Notes: generated by a model not told the origin, from the sequence alone. A stretch of 64,000 nt of DNA from Thysanoteuthis rhombus (GCA_963457665.1 OY735209.1:11434314-11498313), one strand, 5' to 3'. Positions 11,996-24,639 are shown, numbered from the stretch's first letter. Program-made: numbers and translations.

Positions 11996-14900
11996 TCTGT
12001 AATATCATATATAGATATATAATGACATATATAATGATCCATAAAACATTGATATAATTGCAGCTGAACAATGTATTAGTCATAGAACTGCCCCATATCT
12101 TGGAGACTATTAAAGATAGAAGGATATGTTTTTTACTGTTAGAGAAGATCTATTTTGGAAATTCATTTAGTTTTTGAAAAACGACTCAACATGGCCAGGG
12201 CTCATTAGTCACACCTTGAAGCTTAATAACTTCAACAGTAATAGAAATAGAAAGATAGCCTATTCTTTCAAGATTTATTGTGTATGTGACAAGTGTGATC
12301 GTCCATTGTAGTTAGGGAATTATAATGTTTTTTATGAATCAAGCAATCTTTGATTTTCTTTGCTTTCACAAGAGTAAAACAAAGTAGCTAGACACCTCAT
12401 ACTTGAAAAGTTATTTTACAACTGGTTAAGTAAGGATTATCTTACTTTTAGTGTAAAATCAGTGAAGAATAAAGATTTTCTGAACATGTTTTTGCTACGT
12501 TCATTGTTTGAGTGATGCAGTGTAGCCAGACTGGGCTACAAGTAGCAGATTGGGTGACTTTTAAAAGGTCTCGGCTACTTTTTTTCAATCATTAAATCCA
12601 TTTTCTGCCATCATTCTAACTTGAAAATATAGTTAATCTACAAAAGAAAAATGTGGGAGGATAACAATTTTGTTCTGTATTTTAAACAAAACTTGGTTAA
12701 AAGAACCTAAATGCAATCTTTTCAGCCTCCAGTCCAAGTTTGAGTTGACTTTATTTTTCTACCATAACAAGAACAAGAACAATCCTCAACTAATTTAGGG
12801 GAGTAAGCATTTCATTGTTAGTTTGTCCTGTCATGTTAACAAAACAAAACCAATATATAAACAAAAAAAGAAAATAGCGTCTTCCTATCATGATTAGAAA
12901 TCACAACCAGGTGATTACTAGGTAGCTCTTTTACCAAATAGGCCAAACTAACATCACATACTGACAAATTTATTTATCATGTATATAATACTGAAGTTGT
13001 GGTCATCATCTTCAGCTGGAATAGAAGTAGGGGTGGAGTCGCATTTCGAATTTATATTTATATGACAGTAGTTATATTTCAAATGTATCTATCTTTAAAA
13101 GATAAATAAAAAAAGAAGAAAAATCCGTTGATACATTCATTATGCTCCTCTAAGGATAGCTAAAGATGGATTTTATGTGAATGGAATCCTCTGGATCTTA
13201 ACTGCACTTGAAAAACAAGAGCTAACATTTAGTAATGAGTATGTTAAGGTTATTTACATTCAGTAATTGAAGTACAGCTGAAATTTGGAATCATAAAATA
13301 GCTCTCTTATGATAATATTTTTCTCTTCAATTTCAGGTGTTTCCTATTCTTTAGACTTCGGAATCATCCAGAAATTTTTTAATCTCTAGAAAAGAAAAAT
13401 TAATGTAACAATAATGATAAACTGAGTACTTAATTTCTGCCATTTTTACAAAAATACAGACAGAAGGAGGGCTTTCATGATGTATGTTAAAAATAGCGTG
13501 AGTTGCCTGAAATCAGAAAGTTTAGAGAAATCAGAGTATTTATACAAAATAAAATCTGATCAAAGGTAAGATAATCCATACAAGCTGTCCTTCCATCTGT
13601 ACTTTCATGAAAAATGGCAGAAATAAAGTTCCCAGTTTAGCACTATTGTTGTTACATGGTAGTGAAAGAGCATTATATCATTACTTTTAGAGACCCAGCA
13701 GCAGGCAAAATTCAAATTTAGTCATTTAGCTACATACTTCCAAATCCAATTTTTTCTATGCCATGTTGTTTGTTTACACCTAATAGTAGTAGACATTATA
13801 GTTGAAGGTTATTGAGATCTTTTAGATGAAGAATTTTTATTATTGATATGATACTGATATGCTCTATGTATGGTATATGAATGAAAGTAAAAAAATTATC
13901 CAATAAATTAAAGATGTATGACTTTGTTTTGTTGTGTTTTTATAATTGTTTTCTAATGATTCCACAGAGATTTTTGTGTTGTCAAAATTGCAAAAAGAAA
14001 ACAATAGTCATTTATACTAATTTTAGAGGCTTTAGTTTGCGTTTTCATGTGTCCATGCTGCTATCACGCTAAAACTACAATGCCCATTGACCTAATTTTT
14101 AGCATGAACATAAGTCATCCAGTTGTGACATATGCTATAAGAATAGTTCAGCTTGTATGTTCAGTATTCAGCCTCCCATCTGTAATACTGGCACATTGGA
14201 TAGAGAGAGATGTACAGATAAAAGGTGTGTTATAGCCTGGCAAAAGCCCAATATTGGTGTAGATAAATATGTGTATCCCCCAGACAAGTGTACGTATAGA
14301 CATAGATAGATAAACACAAATGCATCTATACACAGAATAAAACATGGAAATTTAACATGTCTGTTGATAATGAGATGGTTATTTATCTCACTGGATTATT
14401 ATCTTAATTGATTGCAAAACACGAGCTGGACATGAGTGTGAAGAGTTGATAAAACAATTCTGACTCTAGTTATTAGCCGTTAATATCATTTGACACGCAT
14501 GCTTTTAGAGAAAGTAAACTTCCTTTTCCTCTTTTAACTTTGGGTTGACATTTGCATACGAGAGTGAGAAAGGCTAAGATTATGATGTTGCATAACTTAC
14601 CAAAATTCAATTTTGCATACAAACATTTATACCAGCACATTCTATTATATTCTCAAAAATATTTTTAAAAAGTTTCTTAATTCTTTTAATGCATTTAAGA
14701 CTTTATGATTTGCATCTTAAAATCCAGAAAGTTATTTGAACAGCAGGCCACAAAAAGTGCTACTGATGTCAGCTAAAATTACTGAAAGTGGCCCACAAGC
14801 CAGGGTTACCAGATATCTTTGTCTGCACAAGAACAAATTTGTATGGTCTTGGAACAAAATTAAGCAGCTTCAGAACCAATATAGTCAAATAACTTGAGTT

Positions 14901-16080
14901 CCATCATCAGATTAGACTTGCAGATAAAATGGATTAAAATACATATTTTTCATCTATAGTTCATGAATATTTATGTGGTATCATTCACATGTAAGAGATT
15001 GTTATCTTTTGTAAATTTTTGGTACAAAATCTCCATTTTCAGGACCAGATAGCTTTGCTCAACACCAAATCTGATTAATTTTGGTCTTGAAGAAATACCA
15101 AAATGGCAACCCTATCATCAACTGCAGCCAGCAAATGTTCAGGAAGCTTTGCAGATACCAGACAGTCTGGTAATGAGGCCACTGCAGAAAGCAGCCTTCC
15201 TAAATCTGGCACATATGGTTGCTTACATTATTCGCATGGTATTTTTCGCTTATTTTTTCTTTGCAATTATTTCAAATTCCTTTTTACATCAATCAACCTA
15301 CCTCTAGTTATTTTTTTTTTGTTTTTTCAACTGATTGTCAATTTAGATGAAGACTGGGAAAATCATATCATATATCTCTGGTTTCTGAATGGCTGACCAT
15401 GACATTAAAAAATTTGAAAAAGGATCAGAAATGTTTTATTTATGGAATAAGAACAAAGTATTCAATAAAAAGAAAGCAGATATATTTTGTATGTTTTGAA
15501 TATAGTTGATTTAAACTAAATGGAACATTGGTTACAAAGAATAGTCACTTAGTAAGACCAACGGGGTAAGAACAGAATTAAAGAGAATCAAATTTGTCTT
15601 TTTTTATGTAAATCCATTTGAAAGGAATAACAGCTCATAGGAGTGTTCCCAATATATTTGTACTTATTCTGAATCTACTTTATAGGGAATTGATTTGCAT
15701 CTCAAATGTTTTTATCTAATTGTTTCAAGTTATGTTTGAAGAGAAATGATAATATTAATTGTGGTTGACAGAAATCAAGATGAGAAATAATTGATTACTC
15801 TCAGTCAAGGTCAACTATGGTGGTAACAGCTTTTTGTTGCTACTTCCTGGGTAGATAAAGTAGTTATTAAAAAGTGGTTCATGCAAATGCTCACTTACCC
15901 ACTCTTTTCTTCAATAAATTGCCTGGCATGCCAGTGACAAGACATTTTTTTGAATATCTGTCGATTGGACAGATCATAGAGAAACATAGTTTCATGCTTT
16001 TCCCTATGGTATTAGTACAAAATGAACATAAGTAGTCTCAGACAGGCTTCAAACTTGGTTCACCAATTCTATTTTCCTTG
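11996..16080. other. long non-coding stretch
   Basis: No recognisable gene. At 14050-14110 the stretch with CACGCTAAAACTAC..CCCATTGACCTAAT recurs inverted near 50825-50885, so it is a dispersed repeat. Near 12890-12970 the minus strand is faintly tRNA-like. The 97-codon frame at 15103-15396 begins MATLSSTAASKCSGSFA, but it has no family resemblance and its candidate donors are out of phase with the first recognised TRPA1 exon. Segments near 14812 (CAGGGTTACCAGAT) and 15095-15112 (inverse of AGGGTTGCCATTT) resemble terminal repeats of a small element, but no target duplication was found. Confidence 0.4.
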
Positions 16081-16563
16081 CTGATAACCAGGGCTGCCCT
16101 TAGGAGCTGCGGGACCCTATAGGAAACATTTTTACAGGGGCTCTCAAGTTCAAAGCCAATGTCTGAATAATCTTCGAGATATAAATATGATTCATTATAG
16201 TCTTTATATCTCTATGGTAGAATGAAAAGCAATCAGAATGCTCACTTAAAAATTTCAGAGAAATAATTTTTACACTGTTTTTACACTGTTCTATCATTAA
16301 TAATCATATTTTTATTCCGAGCTCAGCGAAGAACAATCAAAATATAAATTATATAAACCAACATTCCTGACTTTCTCAGAAGAAAATCAAAACCGTTGCT
16401 ATATTCTAGAAAAAACTGCTCTGTGGTGTTAGGGTTATGTTGTGTTGCTATGTGTTTATGACAAGACTAGTGTAGATATACCCCAGCGCAGGAGACCCTG
16501 TTTGGCATGGGGCCCAGAGGGAGCAATTGTTCCAATTGGCTCAAAGCCGGCCCTCTTGATAAC
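16081..16563. mobile_element. non-autonomous hAT-type element with target duplication
   Basis: An element from 16089 to 16555 begins CAGGGCTGCCCTTAGG and ends so that the minus strand reads GAGGGCCGGCTTTGAG, an imperfect terminal inverted repeat. It is flanked by CTGATAAC (16081-16088) and TTGATAAC (16556-16563), an 8-bp direct duplication with 7 of 8 matching. Eight-base duplications are the hAT hallmark. The interior is 467 bp with no recognisable transposase. Confidence 0.68.
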
Positions 16564-17490
16564 CATTACACAACCCCACATCTCTAGATCAGAAATGAAA
16601 TATTTGAAACTGCATAAAAACCTTGTCATTATTTTTTTCCCTAAAACATAAATCTGGAAAATTTACCTCACATCCTATAGGCTAAGTGTTACTTCTTTCA
16701 TAGGCCTATCCTAACCCAAGAAGGATGTAATCTGTACTAGACAATAATCTGAATTACTGTACATGTATATGTAAGCATATAAATATCAAATGAATAAAAG
16801 TATCAGAAACTTGGAATCACAGTCAATAATTGAACAATCCTAGCAACAAAATTTAATGTCATGTAAAAAAAATTCCATCAAAGAATGAATACTGTCAGGA
16901 TAAATTCTAATAACGACATCACTGGTGTTTTCCTCAGGGAAACATCTATAATAGAGTGAAAAAAAAAACGTCTAGAACCATCAAGAATACTGGAAAATCT
17001 AGATGTTATTTCCACTGAAAAACATCTAAAATAGAATTTAAAAAATCTAGAAATATCTAGATTCTCTAAAATCAAGATGTTATTAATAAACCTCTCAAAA
17101 TATGGCTCCCAAAATGTCAAAAGAATTTTTTTCCAAAAATAAAAACATTTTTAGAAGGGGTCTAGTGGAGTACTGACACCAATTTTCTAATCTGTGGACA
17201 AGACAGTATGGCCAGGGATGCTGGAACACTCAAACACATGTACATATTAAAAGGGATAGAACCCTTTACCACCTTTGGTGGCTATGGTAGTTCAATATCT
17301 AAACAATATATGTAATTACAAAAATTGATTTCTGTATTTGAATACTACCATAGACAAGCCAACAGACTAGTAGTAATTCAGATAATGTATATCATTAAAC
17401 AAAGTTATACAACGGAACACTATCAAATAACAAATGAAGTAGAACTGTGATACGTTAAAAGAGTTAAGCGGTGAATCTTATGATAACTAG
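16564..17490. other. non-coding stretch
   Basis: No gene recognised. Between about 16900 and 17070 there are repeated, partly inverted versions of an AACATCTAnAATAGAnT / ATCTAGAAATATCTAGAT theme, suggesting a decayed palindromic repeat. Confidence 0.35.
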
Positions 17491-18400
17491 ACTATCGTAA
17501 TCAAACATTCATCCGCCACCATTTGTCTCCATATCGTTAAGAAAAAAAATACAGACCAAGTAGTCAGGACGATCTACGTGTCACTAAACCACACAAAAAA
17601 CATCTTGGCTAGGTAGGTGAAAGTGCTATGACCTTGATTTTACGTTTATTTTTTTTCCCCTCAATATTGAGAAATACACAACAAACCTAAATTTCAAGAA
17701 GGGTCATTAACATTCAAAGACCTTTTCAGACAATTGAACTCCTTTCGTATCACTGATGTAAACATATAACAAACTGACTTGGGAGTTTGAGTTAGAATAT
17801 AAGATACTAGGGTTGCTATCTCTTGGATTTGGAATGAGATTTATTACCAAAAAGGTGTTTGTTACAAAGAGAAAGAAAACTTTGATAACCTCCAGTTTAA
17901 AGAGTTCGCCCCACAGCAATCAGTCGTCCACCATTGTTTGTCTCCATATTGTAAGAGAAAAAAGAAAAAAATGCAGACTATAAGTAGTCAAAATGATCTA
18001 CATGTTACTCGACCACACGCAAAACCTCTTAATAAGGTTGGTGAAAGTGCCCAGACCTTGATTTTATTTGAAATGCAGTACATACAAGCATGTGATTCAG
18101 AGTTACTTTCATCCTTTGTTTCTCAAAGCAGCAAAAGTTCCAAGCAAATGTGTGAGTTTTGAAAATCAAAATGTATATCATTGAATTTCAAGTAATAGAT
18201 AAATTGCAGTTGTGTGGGGGCTCCTTGAACTGAATGCTATCAAGGTTTTCTTTCTCTTAGTAACCACTCACTTTTTTAATAATAAATGTCATTGTCAAAC
18301 CCAAGCAACCTGCTGTCTTGTAAACTATTATAACGCACACTCCCAAGTCTGTTCATATGTTAACGTTGGTCGTACGAAAGTTCCAAAGTGCAAATTTTAA
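17490..18400. repeat. composite of direct and inverted duplications
   Basis: Two relations overlap. First, 17510-17645 and about 17925-18065 are direct repeats, sharing CCATTTGTCTCCATAT, GATCTACgTGTcACT, CCACACaaAAAaC and GGTGAAAGTGC..GACCTTGATTTTA. Second, about 17700-17915 and 18212-18400 are inverted repeats. Read on the minus strand, the first contains TTTTCTTTCTCTTTGTAAC and AACTCCCAAGTC, and the second contains TTTTCTTTCTCTTAGTAAC and CACTCCCAAGTC in the same order. The parallel reading frames seen in the two arms are a by-product. This may be two oppositely oriented copies of one element. Confidence 0.6.
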
Positions 18401-19356
18401 TCTCTTGCTTATTATAAGTCACTATTGTGCTGAGAATAACCCTTAGATATGCAGGTCTTACTGATTACCATGTAAGTCAGAATATAAGACTGACATCTAA
18501 TTTTGCAAAAAATCTATACAAATATCACTGTATGTCCAATGCACAGGTATTATGACAAGGGGGTTGTCAACCAAAGCTAGATATGGACAATAATGGGGCC
18601 TTGATAAATTGTGTAAGTCGTAGTCCTCCAAATACGCTTGTAAAACCTTTAATCTTATAGTTCAGCACATATGGTACAAGCACAGTTTTGTTGTTCTTAC
18701 CCTTGAGTCAGAAACCTCATAAAGTATTTTTTACTGTTACAATGGTTTTAAATGGATTACTTTTTTCCTTGGTACATTTATAGGTATGCAAAAAAAATTT
18801 CCTCTTCTTAAACTGCCTTATTTACAGCAAAGAGAATTTTTTGGCCTCTATTTTCAATACAAAAATCAGTACTTTGGAATTATGGGTATATTTTTAGCAG
18901 AGATCATACAATGGACTTTTTGGACCATTTACTGAGCAGTTTCTTCTTTTCATTCTCAAGAGTGTACCTCTCCATAATGGATACATCTCTTTCATTTTAA
19001 TTTTTCACTATCTTCTTTCTTCTATTTGTTGTTTTTTTCATTTTTTTTTTCATAATTTCCTTTAATCATGTCTTCTGATCATCAGTTTTTTCCCTTCATC
19101 ACTTTTCTTCTCTATTCTTCTTCTTTCTTTTTTTCCAATATCTCAGCAAATTATCATCTACAATATTAGCATTTATTGTCTGTGGGAATTTTTCTTCCTT
19201 TCTTCTTTTTTTTTGCTTCTAGAATATTTTATGGCCATGTATTTATATTTGTGTATTACAATGGCTATTTTTCTATTTCCATCTGAAGTCATACCAAATC
19301 ATTTCTATACTAATAAAAATGGTTTTAAATAATAACTGAAGACTGTTTACTATTTG
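18401..19356. other. non-coding stretch, pyrimidine-rich in its second half
   Basis: No gene recognised. From about 18940 to 19240 the + strand is strongly T/C-rich (repeated TTCTTCTTTC, TTTTTTTTCAT runs), with no clean repeat unit. Confidence 0.4.
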
Positions 19357-19893
19357 CAAGGTTTGTCCAGAAAGTATCCAGTCATTTTGAATATCCTGAG
19401 AACCAGTTGCGTGGCTTCGATGCAATTTGGCAACCAACCAGAAGGGTCCTTACTTACATTCACCTGTGGGGTTCCCCAGTCAGCATAGATGCCATTGAGT
19501 GAGTTTGTTTACTGTGTGACCTTCACATTCATAATGACCAAGCCTTTCCATTCATCATATCTTGAGCAGGGTTTTTGGCAAAGTACCACATCACTCAGGT
19601 CTGTTAGTTCTTCTACAGCCCAGATTCGGCTCCACTGTGACGTCAGGCTTTTTGCTGTCAGATGGGAGGAGATTTCAGACCTTGAATGACATTGAGGAGA
19701 ATGTACTGAGGCAGCTCCTGGCAATCCTGAAAGAGGACTTTGCAGACAGTTTTGAAAAGTGGAAGGAATGCTAGGATGAGTGGATAAGGTTCCAAGGGGA
19801 GTATTTTGAAGGGGACTAAAGCATCACTACGCTGGTTTAGGATATTTCTCTGTTAATACTGAACGTCTTGATACATTCTGGACAGACATTGTA
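19357..19893 (+). mobile_element. mariner/Tc1-superfamily relic with transposase C-terminal remnant
   Basis: The left end, CAAGGTTTGTCCAGAAAGTA, and the right end, read on the minus strand as CAATGTCTGTCCAGAATGTA, form a terminal inverted repeat. TA follows the right end. At about 19650-19820 the frame reads GRRFQTLNDIEENVLRQLL, then EDFADSFEKWKEC, then after a stop a segment with GEYFEGD. This order is typical of the C-terminal end of mariner-type transposases. At about 0.54 kb it lacks the DNA-binding and most of the catalytic region. A second copy lies inverted at 55855-56347. Confidence 0.7.
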
Positions 19894-20424
19894 TGAGTAT
19901 AAGACAAAAGATCAATCATTACTTAAAACTGAACAACACAAAAGGCCTTTGAGATTATGAAGATTTCAGTTGGCAGATAAAAAGGCCATCAAACATTTGT
20001 GAAGACACAAAAGAAACAACGCTATGAAATTTTTTATTTGACAAATAACCAAAGGTTAGAGGATTAGGTTACCTACTAGTTTAAAATCATTGAATAGCCA
20101 TAAGAAGCTGATTAGAAGTTAAAATATCCCTGTCACAGTTGCCAACTGGCTATTTTGAAAATGCTGGCCTAAATAAATAACTACTTTATATGGTACATGA
20201 TCTCTTATCCGTAACCCTGTGAACTAGACATGTTTCGCAATTCAGAAATTTTCAGGTTTCAGTATAGAGGTACATACCGGATATCCTGGAATTAGTCAAA
20301 ACTAAAATCCAAATTTCTAGTAGGACAAGTGCTGTACTGCTATTGAACAATATTTATGATTAATCTAAAACCCATTATTATTTTTGCAGTGAACTTTTTG
20401 AATGTCCGCACTGAGTGGGATAAA

Positions 20425-20492
20425 TGAAGACTATTAGAAACCGTCAACATAGGCTTCCTCAGTTTTCAAGTTGGTCAGGCTGAGTGGCTGGC

Positions 20493-20544
<52 letters not shown>

Positions 20545-20995
20545 ATGTGGTATAGATCAGGCTAGCAGTATAATATAAAATAATAATATATTAATAATAT
20601 AGAGCCACTTCTGATATGTAATGGATTTATTTCAGAGAGTGCTCGATACATACAAATTTTTACTATTGAAGTTAAGTTGTTTTTGAGTAGAACTGGAAAT
20701 AAATAGCAGAATGTGGATTCATTACACAAACTACTTCATGTTTCTGCCCTCTCCGGACCTCATCATATATAGATATATATCATGCATACAGGTCATACTA
20801 ATGGAGTTTAAGGGAAGAAAATTTAAACATTTATTCCTTATTATACCCCCAAATTTTTTTTGCAAATTCCCCATGCAAATACTTTTTTTGAAGGAGTTTT
20901 CAGTTTACTATGTGAGTTTATGCTAAATTGATCCCTCACCTTGTGTCCACTAGCTTTTGGGAAATTCAGACTTTTTTAATGATCACTGTTCAACT
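20425..20995 (-). repeat. dispersed repeat family A (CCAGCCAG family), minus copy split by (TA)n
   Basis: The segment starts ATTAGAAACCGTCAACAT.. and continues with GTTTTCAAGTTGG and the GGCTGGCT motif. After an expanded (TA)n and about 170 bases it resumes with CAGGTCATACTAATGGAG, AATTTAAACATTTA and GTTTATGCTAAATTGATC. The same ordered landmarks occur in at least eight other places, in both orientations. No coding region is visible in the family. Its class is unresolved. Confidence 0.55.
20495..20540. repeat. (TA)n microsatellite
   Basis: Pure alternating TA of about 46 bases inside a copy of repeat family A. Confidence 0.97.
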
Positions 20996-21039
20996 CATTG
21001 GGAAAAAGAAAAGAACTATAATTAAAAACTGTTTACCAA

Positions 21040-21300
21040 GACTGTCAACAAAAATGTCAAAATAGGTTTCTTCAGTTTATGAGTTGTTCTGGCTGGCTGA
21101 CTGGCTGGCTATGTATGTACGTAACACGTGTACAGGCCACGCCAATGGAGCTAGAGGGCTGAAATTTTCAGCATTTTCTCTTTATCATGTCTTTTGTCAG
21201 TTTAAAATCCCACTCCTAATAGTTTTTTTAATCAGGGTCCAATTTAAGTAAGTTTATACTACACCTTGGTCACTAGTTTGTACCAGTAAATAGTATTGTT
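21040..21300 (-). repeat. dispersed repeat family A, minus copy
   Basis: Carries AGGTTTCTTCAGTTTATGAG, the TGGCTGGCTGACTGGCTGGC run, CGCCAATGGAGCTAGAGGGC and a GTAAGTTTATacTacA landmark in family order. The right end fades near the CACTAGTTTGTACC segment. Confidence 0.6.
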
Positions 21301-21529
21301 GTTTATTTATAGAGCAATAAAGTGTTAAATGAAACAATCCTATACCAAAAATAAGTACCAATTGATTTTTGAAAAAAAATTTTCTTTTTAAAAAAATATT
21401 TTTGCATATTTTCGTCTTTTTTTTCTTAAATTTGGAAAAAAAAAATTATTTTGTATATTTTTACTTGTTTTACTTAATTTTCATTCAGAATTTTCCTAAT
21501 CCTACAAAAATACAGGTAACATTTAATTT

Positions 21530-21835
21530 TGCATGAAACAGCACAGTATATTAGAAAAAAATCAGGGATATAAAATCCATCAGAAAACTCAAATGGCAAT
21601 GGGCTAGTCATGTTGCAAGAATGTCAGACAACTGATGCACATCACGACTCACAATGTGGATCCCTGGAGATCATATGCAAAACTGTGGCCAGCAAAAATA
21701 TAAGATGGCATGCCAAAATAGACAAGTTTAGAACGTATTGGCTCCATGATACTCATGAAAGAGAAGTCTGGTGAATCTTGGGGAAGATCTATGTCTAATG
21801 ACAGATGCCAAAGGGCTGATGATGATTAATCAACT
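21530..21835 (+). mobile_element. 3' end of a non-LTR retrotransposon (RTE-like), decayed
   Basis: Conceptual translation with indels gives the end of a reverse-transcriptase polyprotein: QYIRKK, then KLKWQWASHVARM, SDN, then RWHAKIDKFRTYWLHDTHER. The KWQWAGHVARM and W..LGE.YV..R motifs belong to the C-terminal tail of RTE-like endonuclease/reverse-transcriptase proteins. It ends with GATGATGAT at about 21820-21828, as do the related copies at 30290-30735 (minus), 52985-53491 and 58175-58575. Several stops and frameshifts. Confidence 0.65.
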
Positions 21836-23532
21836 TGGCTTAGTGTGGCACAAGGCCAAATGAAACGGTGAGGAATGATTGCGTTAGGAAGGGCCAGCAG
21901 ACCTTTCTAGAAAATCAGTGTTTGGAATGCTGGGTTTTATCAGGGCTTGAAAGATGATATCTGTTAACTGTAGGAAATAGTAAAAGAAATTACTTTATAT
22001 ATTAAAAAATGATTTCACATATTTTTATTCTTTAAAAATGATGGTGAGGTAAAACTTCTAGGTTAGGGAGAGTATGTTTGCATGATTTACCAACCTAAAA
22101 AATCAGCATTTCAAAAACTTGTTTTTATCTGAGTTTTGATGCTCACCTCTGTCACCTGTAGTAGATATATATATATACAAAATATGTACAGAAAAAAAAT
22201 GAATTTGCATATTTTTTGTCAACTCAAGTTTTTGTGTTGACTTTATTATTATGAATTAATCAGACTTTGGAATTTAAGATTGGAATTTCAGATATTGGAA
22301 TTCAAGATTTTCTCATTTAAGACATGAATAAGAGAGAGAGGGAAACAGAAAGAATGATGTCATGATGTCACATGGTATTAACTCATAATTGCGAGTTCTC
22401 AGTATTTTTTTTCGTAAACATTGAATTTCTGTGGTGAAAAATATCATTTTCATATGATACCAAGTATATATATTTTATTCATTTTTCTTTTTGGTTATGA
22501 AAAGTGCTACAAAGGAAGTCATTAAAACAGTTAATATAACAACAGAACCATTAAACAATATAAGAACATAATAATTTTGAAGAGGCTGTATATTTGTCAA
22601 TGATTTTCAGCTATTCGTCTGGCCAACTATATATAATTTATGATCATAGATAAATTTCAAATGTTCTAAAGTGTTTCCATGGCTCAGTGATCTAAAATCT
22701 TTTGCTACATGCAAGGAGAACTTGGGAGCTACACGTGTTTTTCTTTCTTCCCATCTTTCAAGGTCAGTGGCAGATTAACCATCAGGCTGAGAAGGCCTTC
22801 CTTTTCTTTCTCACTTGCTTTTGAGGCTAATAGCTGATCAACCGTTAGGCTGATTGGGATTTTCTTCCTTTGTTTTGTCACACTTCTACTATTGAGTTTT
22901 GACTTTATTTTCCTACGTAATAACAATGAGGGTTGACAATGACCAGATTGAAAACGAGTGATGTCATAACAGTGACACTCTGATATATGCAAAAACTGAT
23001 GATGAAATCACCACCACTTCCAAAGCTCAACTTGGGCCAACTTGTTTTGCCAAAATTTGCAAATCCAATTTACATGAACTACTAATAAGGGAGCTGAAAC
23101 GGGACATGTAGGTTTGGAATAATATTGTATGGAGAAATGAATTCTGTTTTGATTACCTTTCAGATTTTAATAAAACAAGGGAGTTTGACCCTAGTACAGC
23201 CTAGCTTGTTCCTTTTTAAAATGAGAGCTTAGGAAGATCATGCTAGGCAAACTTTCTGAGTCGGGGGTTTCTGCCAGCCTTCCTAGAAAATTAGCATTTG
23301 GAATACTGGCTTTTACCTGGGCTTGAACAGTGATCACTGTTACCAGTAGTAGGAAATATGTAACTATTTCAGTCACAAAGTAAGCCACCCTCTGATTTGT
23401 TTACAAATGGTGAACTTTACTCATTTTTACTCACTGATGTTTCATACATGGACAAATACCAATACTTCAAGGCTAGTAGTGTATACTATGTGAAATATCG
23501 GTCACATCCTTAGTTATCTAAAAATAAAAAAC
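21836..23532. other. non-coding stretch with a two-copy dispersed repeat
   Basis: Bases 21885-21990 and 23270-23365 share CTAGAAAATcAGtgTTTGGAATgCTGG, GGGCTTGAA and GtTAnctGTAGGAAATA in order. A weaker third copy may sit at 22090-22170. Around 22675-22740 GGCTCAGTGATCTAAAA resembles a SINE head. The 87-codon minus-strand frame at 22729-22992 matches no family I know and contains an internal near-duplication (the CAGATTAACCATCAGGCTGA and GATCAACCGTTAGGCTGA pair). Confidence 0.4.
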
Positions 23533-24010
23533 AGGTCTGGTAAATCACTCGATGAAAACTGTCACATGACCAGTATCTTTTGGCAGCATGCTTTGTTGGG
23601 GACGATCAATTGAAAAATTGGGAAAAAGAGGTGACCAATGAATAAATTACTTCTTTTGCTTTTTTGTTGATCAGCGATCCCTAGAAAAAGGTCAAAATTT
23701 TCAAAAAACAAGTGTTATTGCTGCCGGACAAAAACTAAGGGATTAATTTAGTATAAACTTAGATCGTAAATCAAAGCCTCTACTGAAAAAACGGATCGGG
23801 GAATTTGAAAAAAAAGAAAAAGTATTTTTTCTTAGACATATGAAGGAGTAAATGTTCAAACTTTTAGCCCTCTTGCTCCATTGTGCGGCCTGTATGCAAG
23901 GCATAAAGATAGATAAATAGATAGATAGTCAGCCAGCCAGTCAGAATCCCTTAAAAACTGAAGAAACCTATGGTGATAGTTTTGGTAATAATTTTATTTG
24001 ACGGTTTTTA
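23533..24010 (+). repeat. dispersed repeat family A, plus copy
   Basis: Near full-length: GTCTGGTAAATCACTCGATG, GGCAGCATGCTTTGTTGGG, GATCAATTGAAAAATTGGG, GAAAAAGAGGTGACCAATG, AATAAATTACTTCTTTTGC, TAGCCCTCTTGCTCCATT, GATAGATAGTCAGCCAGCCA and AAAACTGAAGAAACCTATG. It serves as a reference for the family order. Confidence 0.65.
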
Positions 24011-24595
24011 GTAAATGCCGAAATCTCCAAGAGATCTGTTCATTTCGAATCCTGACAAGCATTGATTCACTATGGCACACTTTTTCAGATATTTTTCATT
24101 ATAAATTTGGTAAAATCAAAAATAACCAAAATAAATAAGGAATGATAACAGACAGCGTCATGGACAGACTTGGAACTAACTGTATACAACTCGCTCTGGT
24201 TAATGAGCCATGTGTATTATAAGAGAAAATACGTACACAATAATTTATCATGTAGCGATATACAACAACACCTAGTGACATTCCACCAGGTTTGGAAAGT
24301 AGCTACCAGATAGAATGCACTGCATTAATCTATTCCATCTTCTTGAGGCTCAACAACAACATCATTTATTTTAGAATAATGAAAACAACTCTGGCTGAGA
24401 GCACAGCAGCAACGCAACGGGGTGATGTTCTGGACAGGTTATTTATGCTATGTCATGATGACCTGTAAAGCACTATTTCGTTCAGTACTGCGTTTGTAGG
24501 AACATATTTAAAGCACTAACCAAGATGTTACTGAAATAATGGCCTGTCCGACCAACCAGCCAAGTAGACTACAGATTCTCCTCTCTTTGAGCGTC

Positions 24596-24597
<2 letters not shown>
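24011..24597. other. non-coding stretch
   Basis: No gene, clean repeat or element end recognised. Confidence 0.4.

Positions 24598-24638
<41 letters not shown>
24598..24638. repeat. (TG)n microsatellite
   Basis: About 20 uninterrupted TG units at the head of a repeat family B copy. Confidence 0.97.

Positions 24639-24639
<1 letters not shown>

Noticed and set aside
12890..12970. Minus-strand tRNA gene
   Set aside because: The A-box and B-box resemblance is loose and no acceptor or anticodon stem forms by eye. At most a SINE remnant.
14812..15115. Small DNA element with CAGGGTTACCAG / AGGGTTGCCATTT ends
   Set aside because: Only about a dozen bases match between the ends, and no 8-bp or other target duplication could be found.
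15103..15396. 97-codon frame starting MATLSSTAASKCSGSFA as a possible 5' exon of TRPA1
   Set aside because: The candidate donors (after TCTG, TATG and CATG) all leave phase 1, but the first recognised TRPA1 exon needs phase 0. There is no homology, and the start overlaps a terminal-repeat-like sequence.
17707..18400. Two similar small proteins (minus 17707-17919, plus 18212-18400) as a duplicated gene pair
   Set aside because: The similarity is explained by an inverted DNA repeat that extends beyond both frames. No start context, splice sites or family support.
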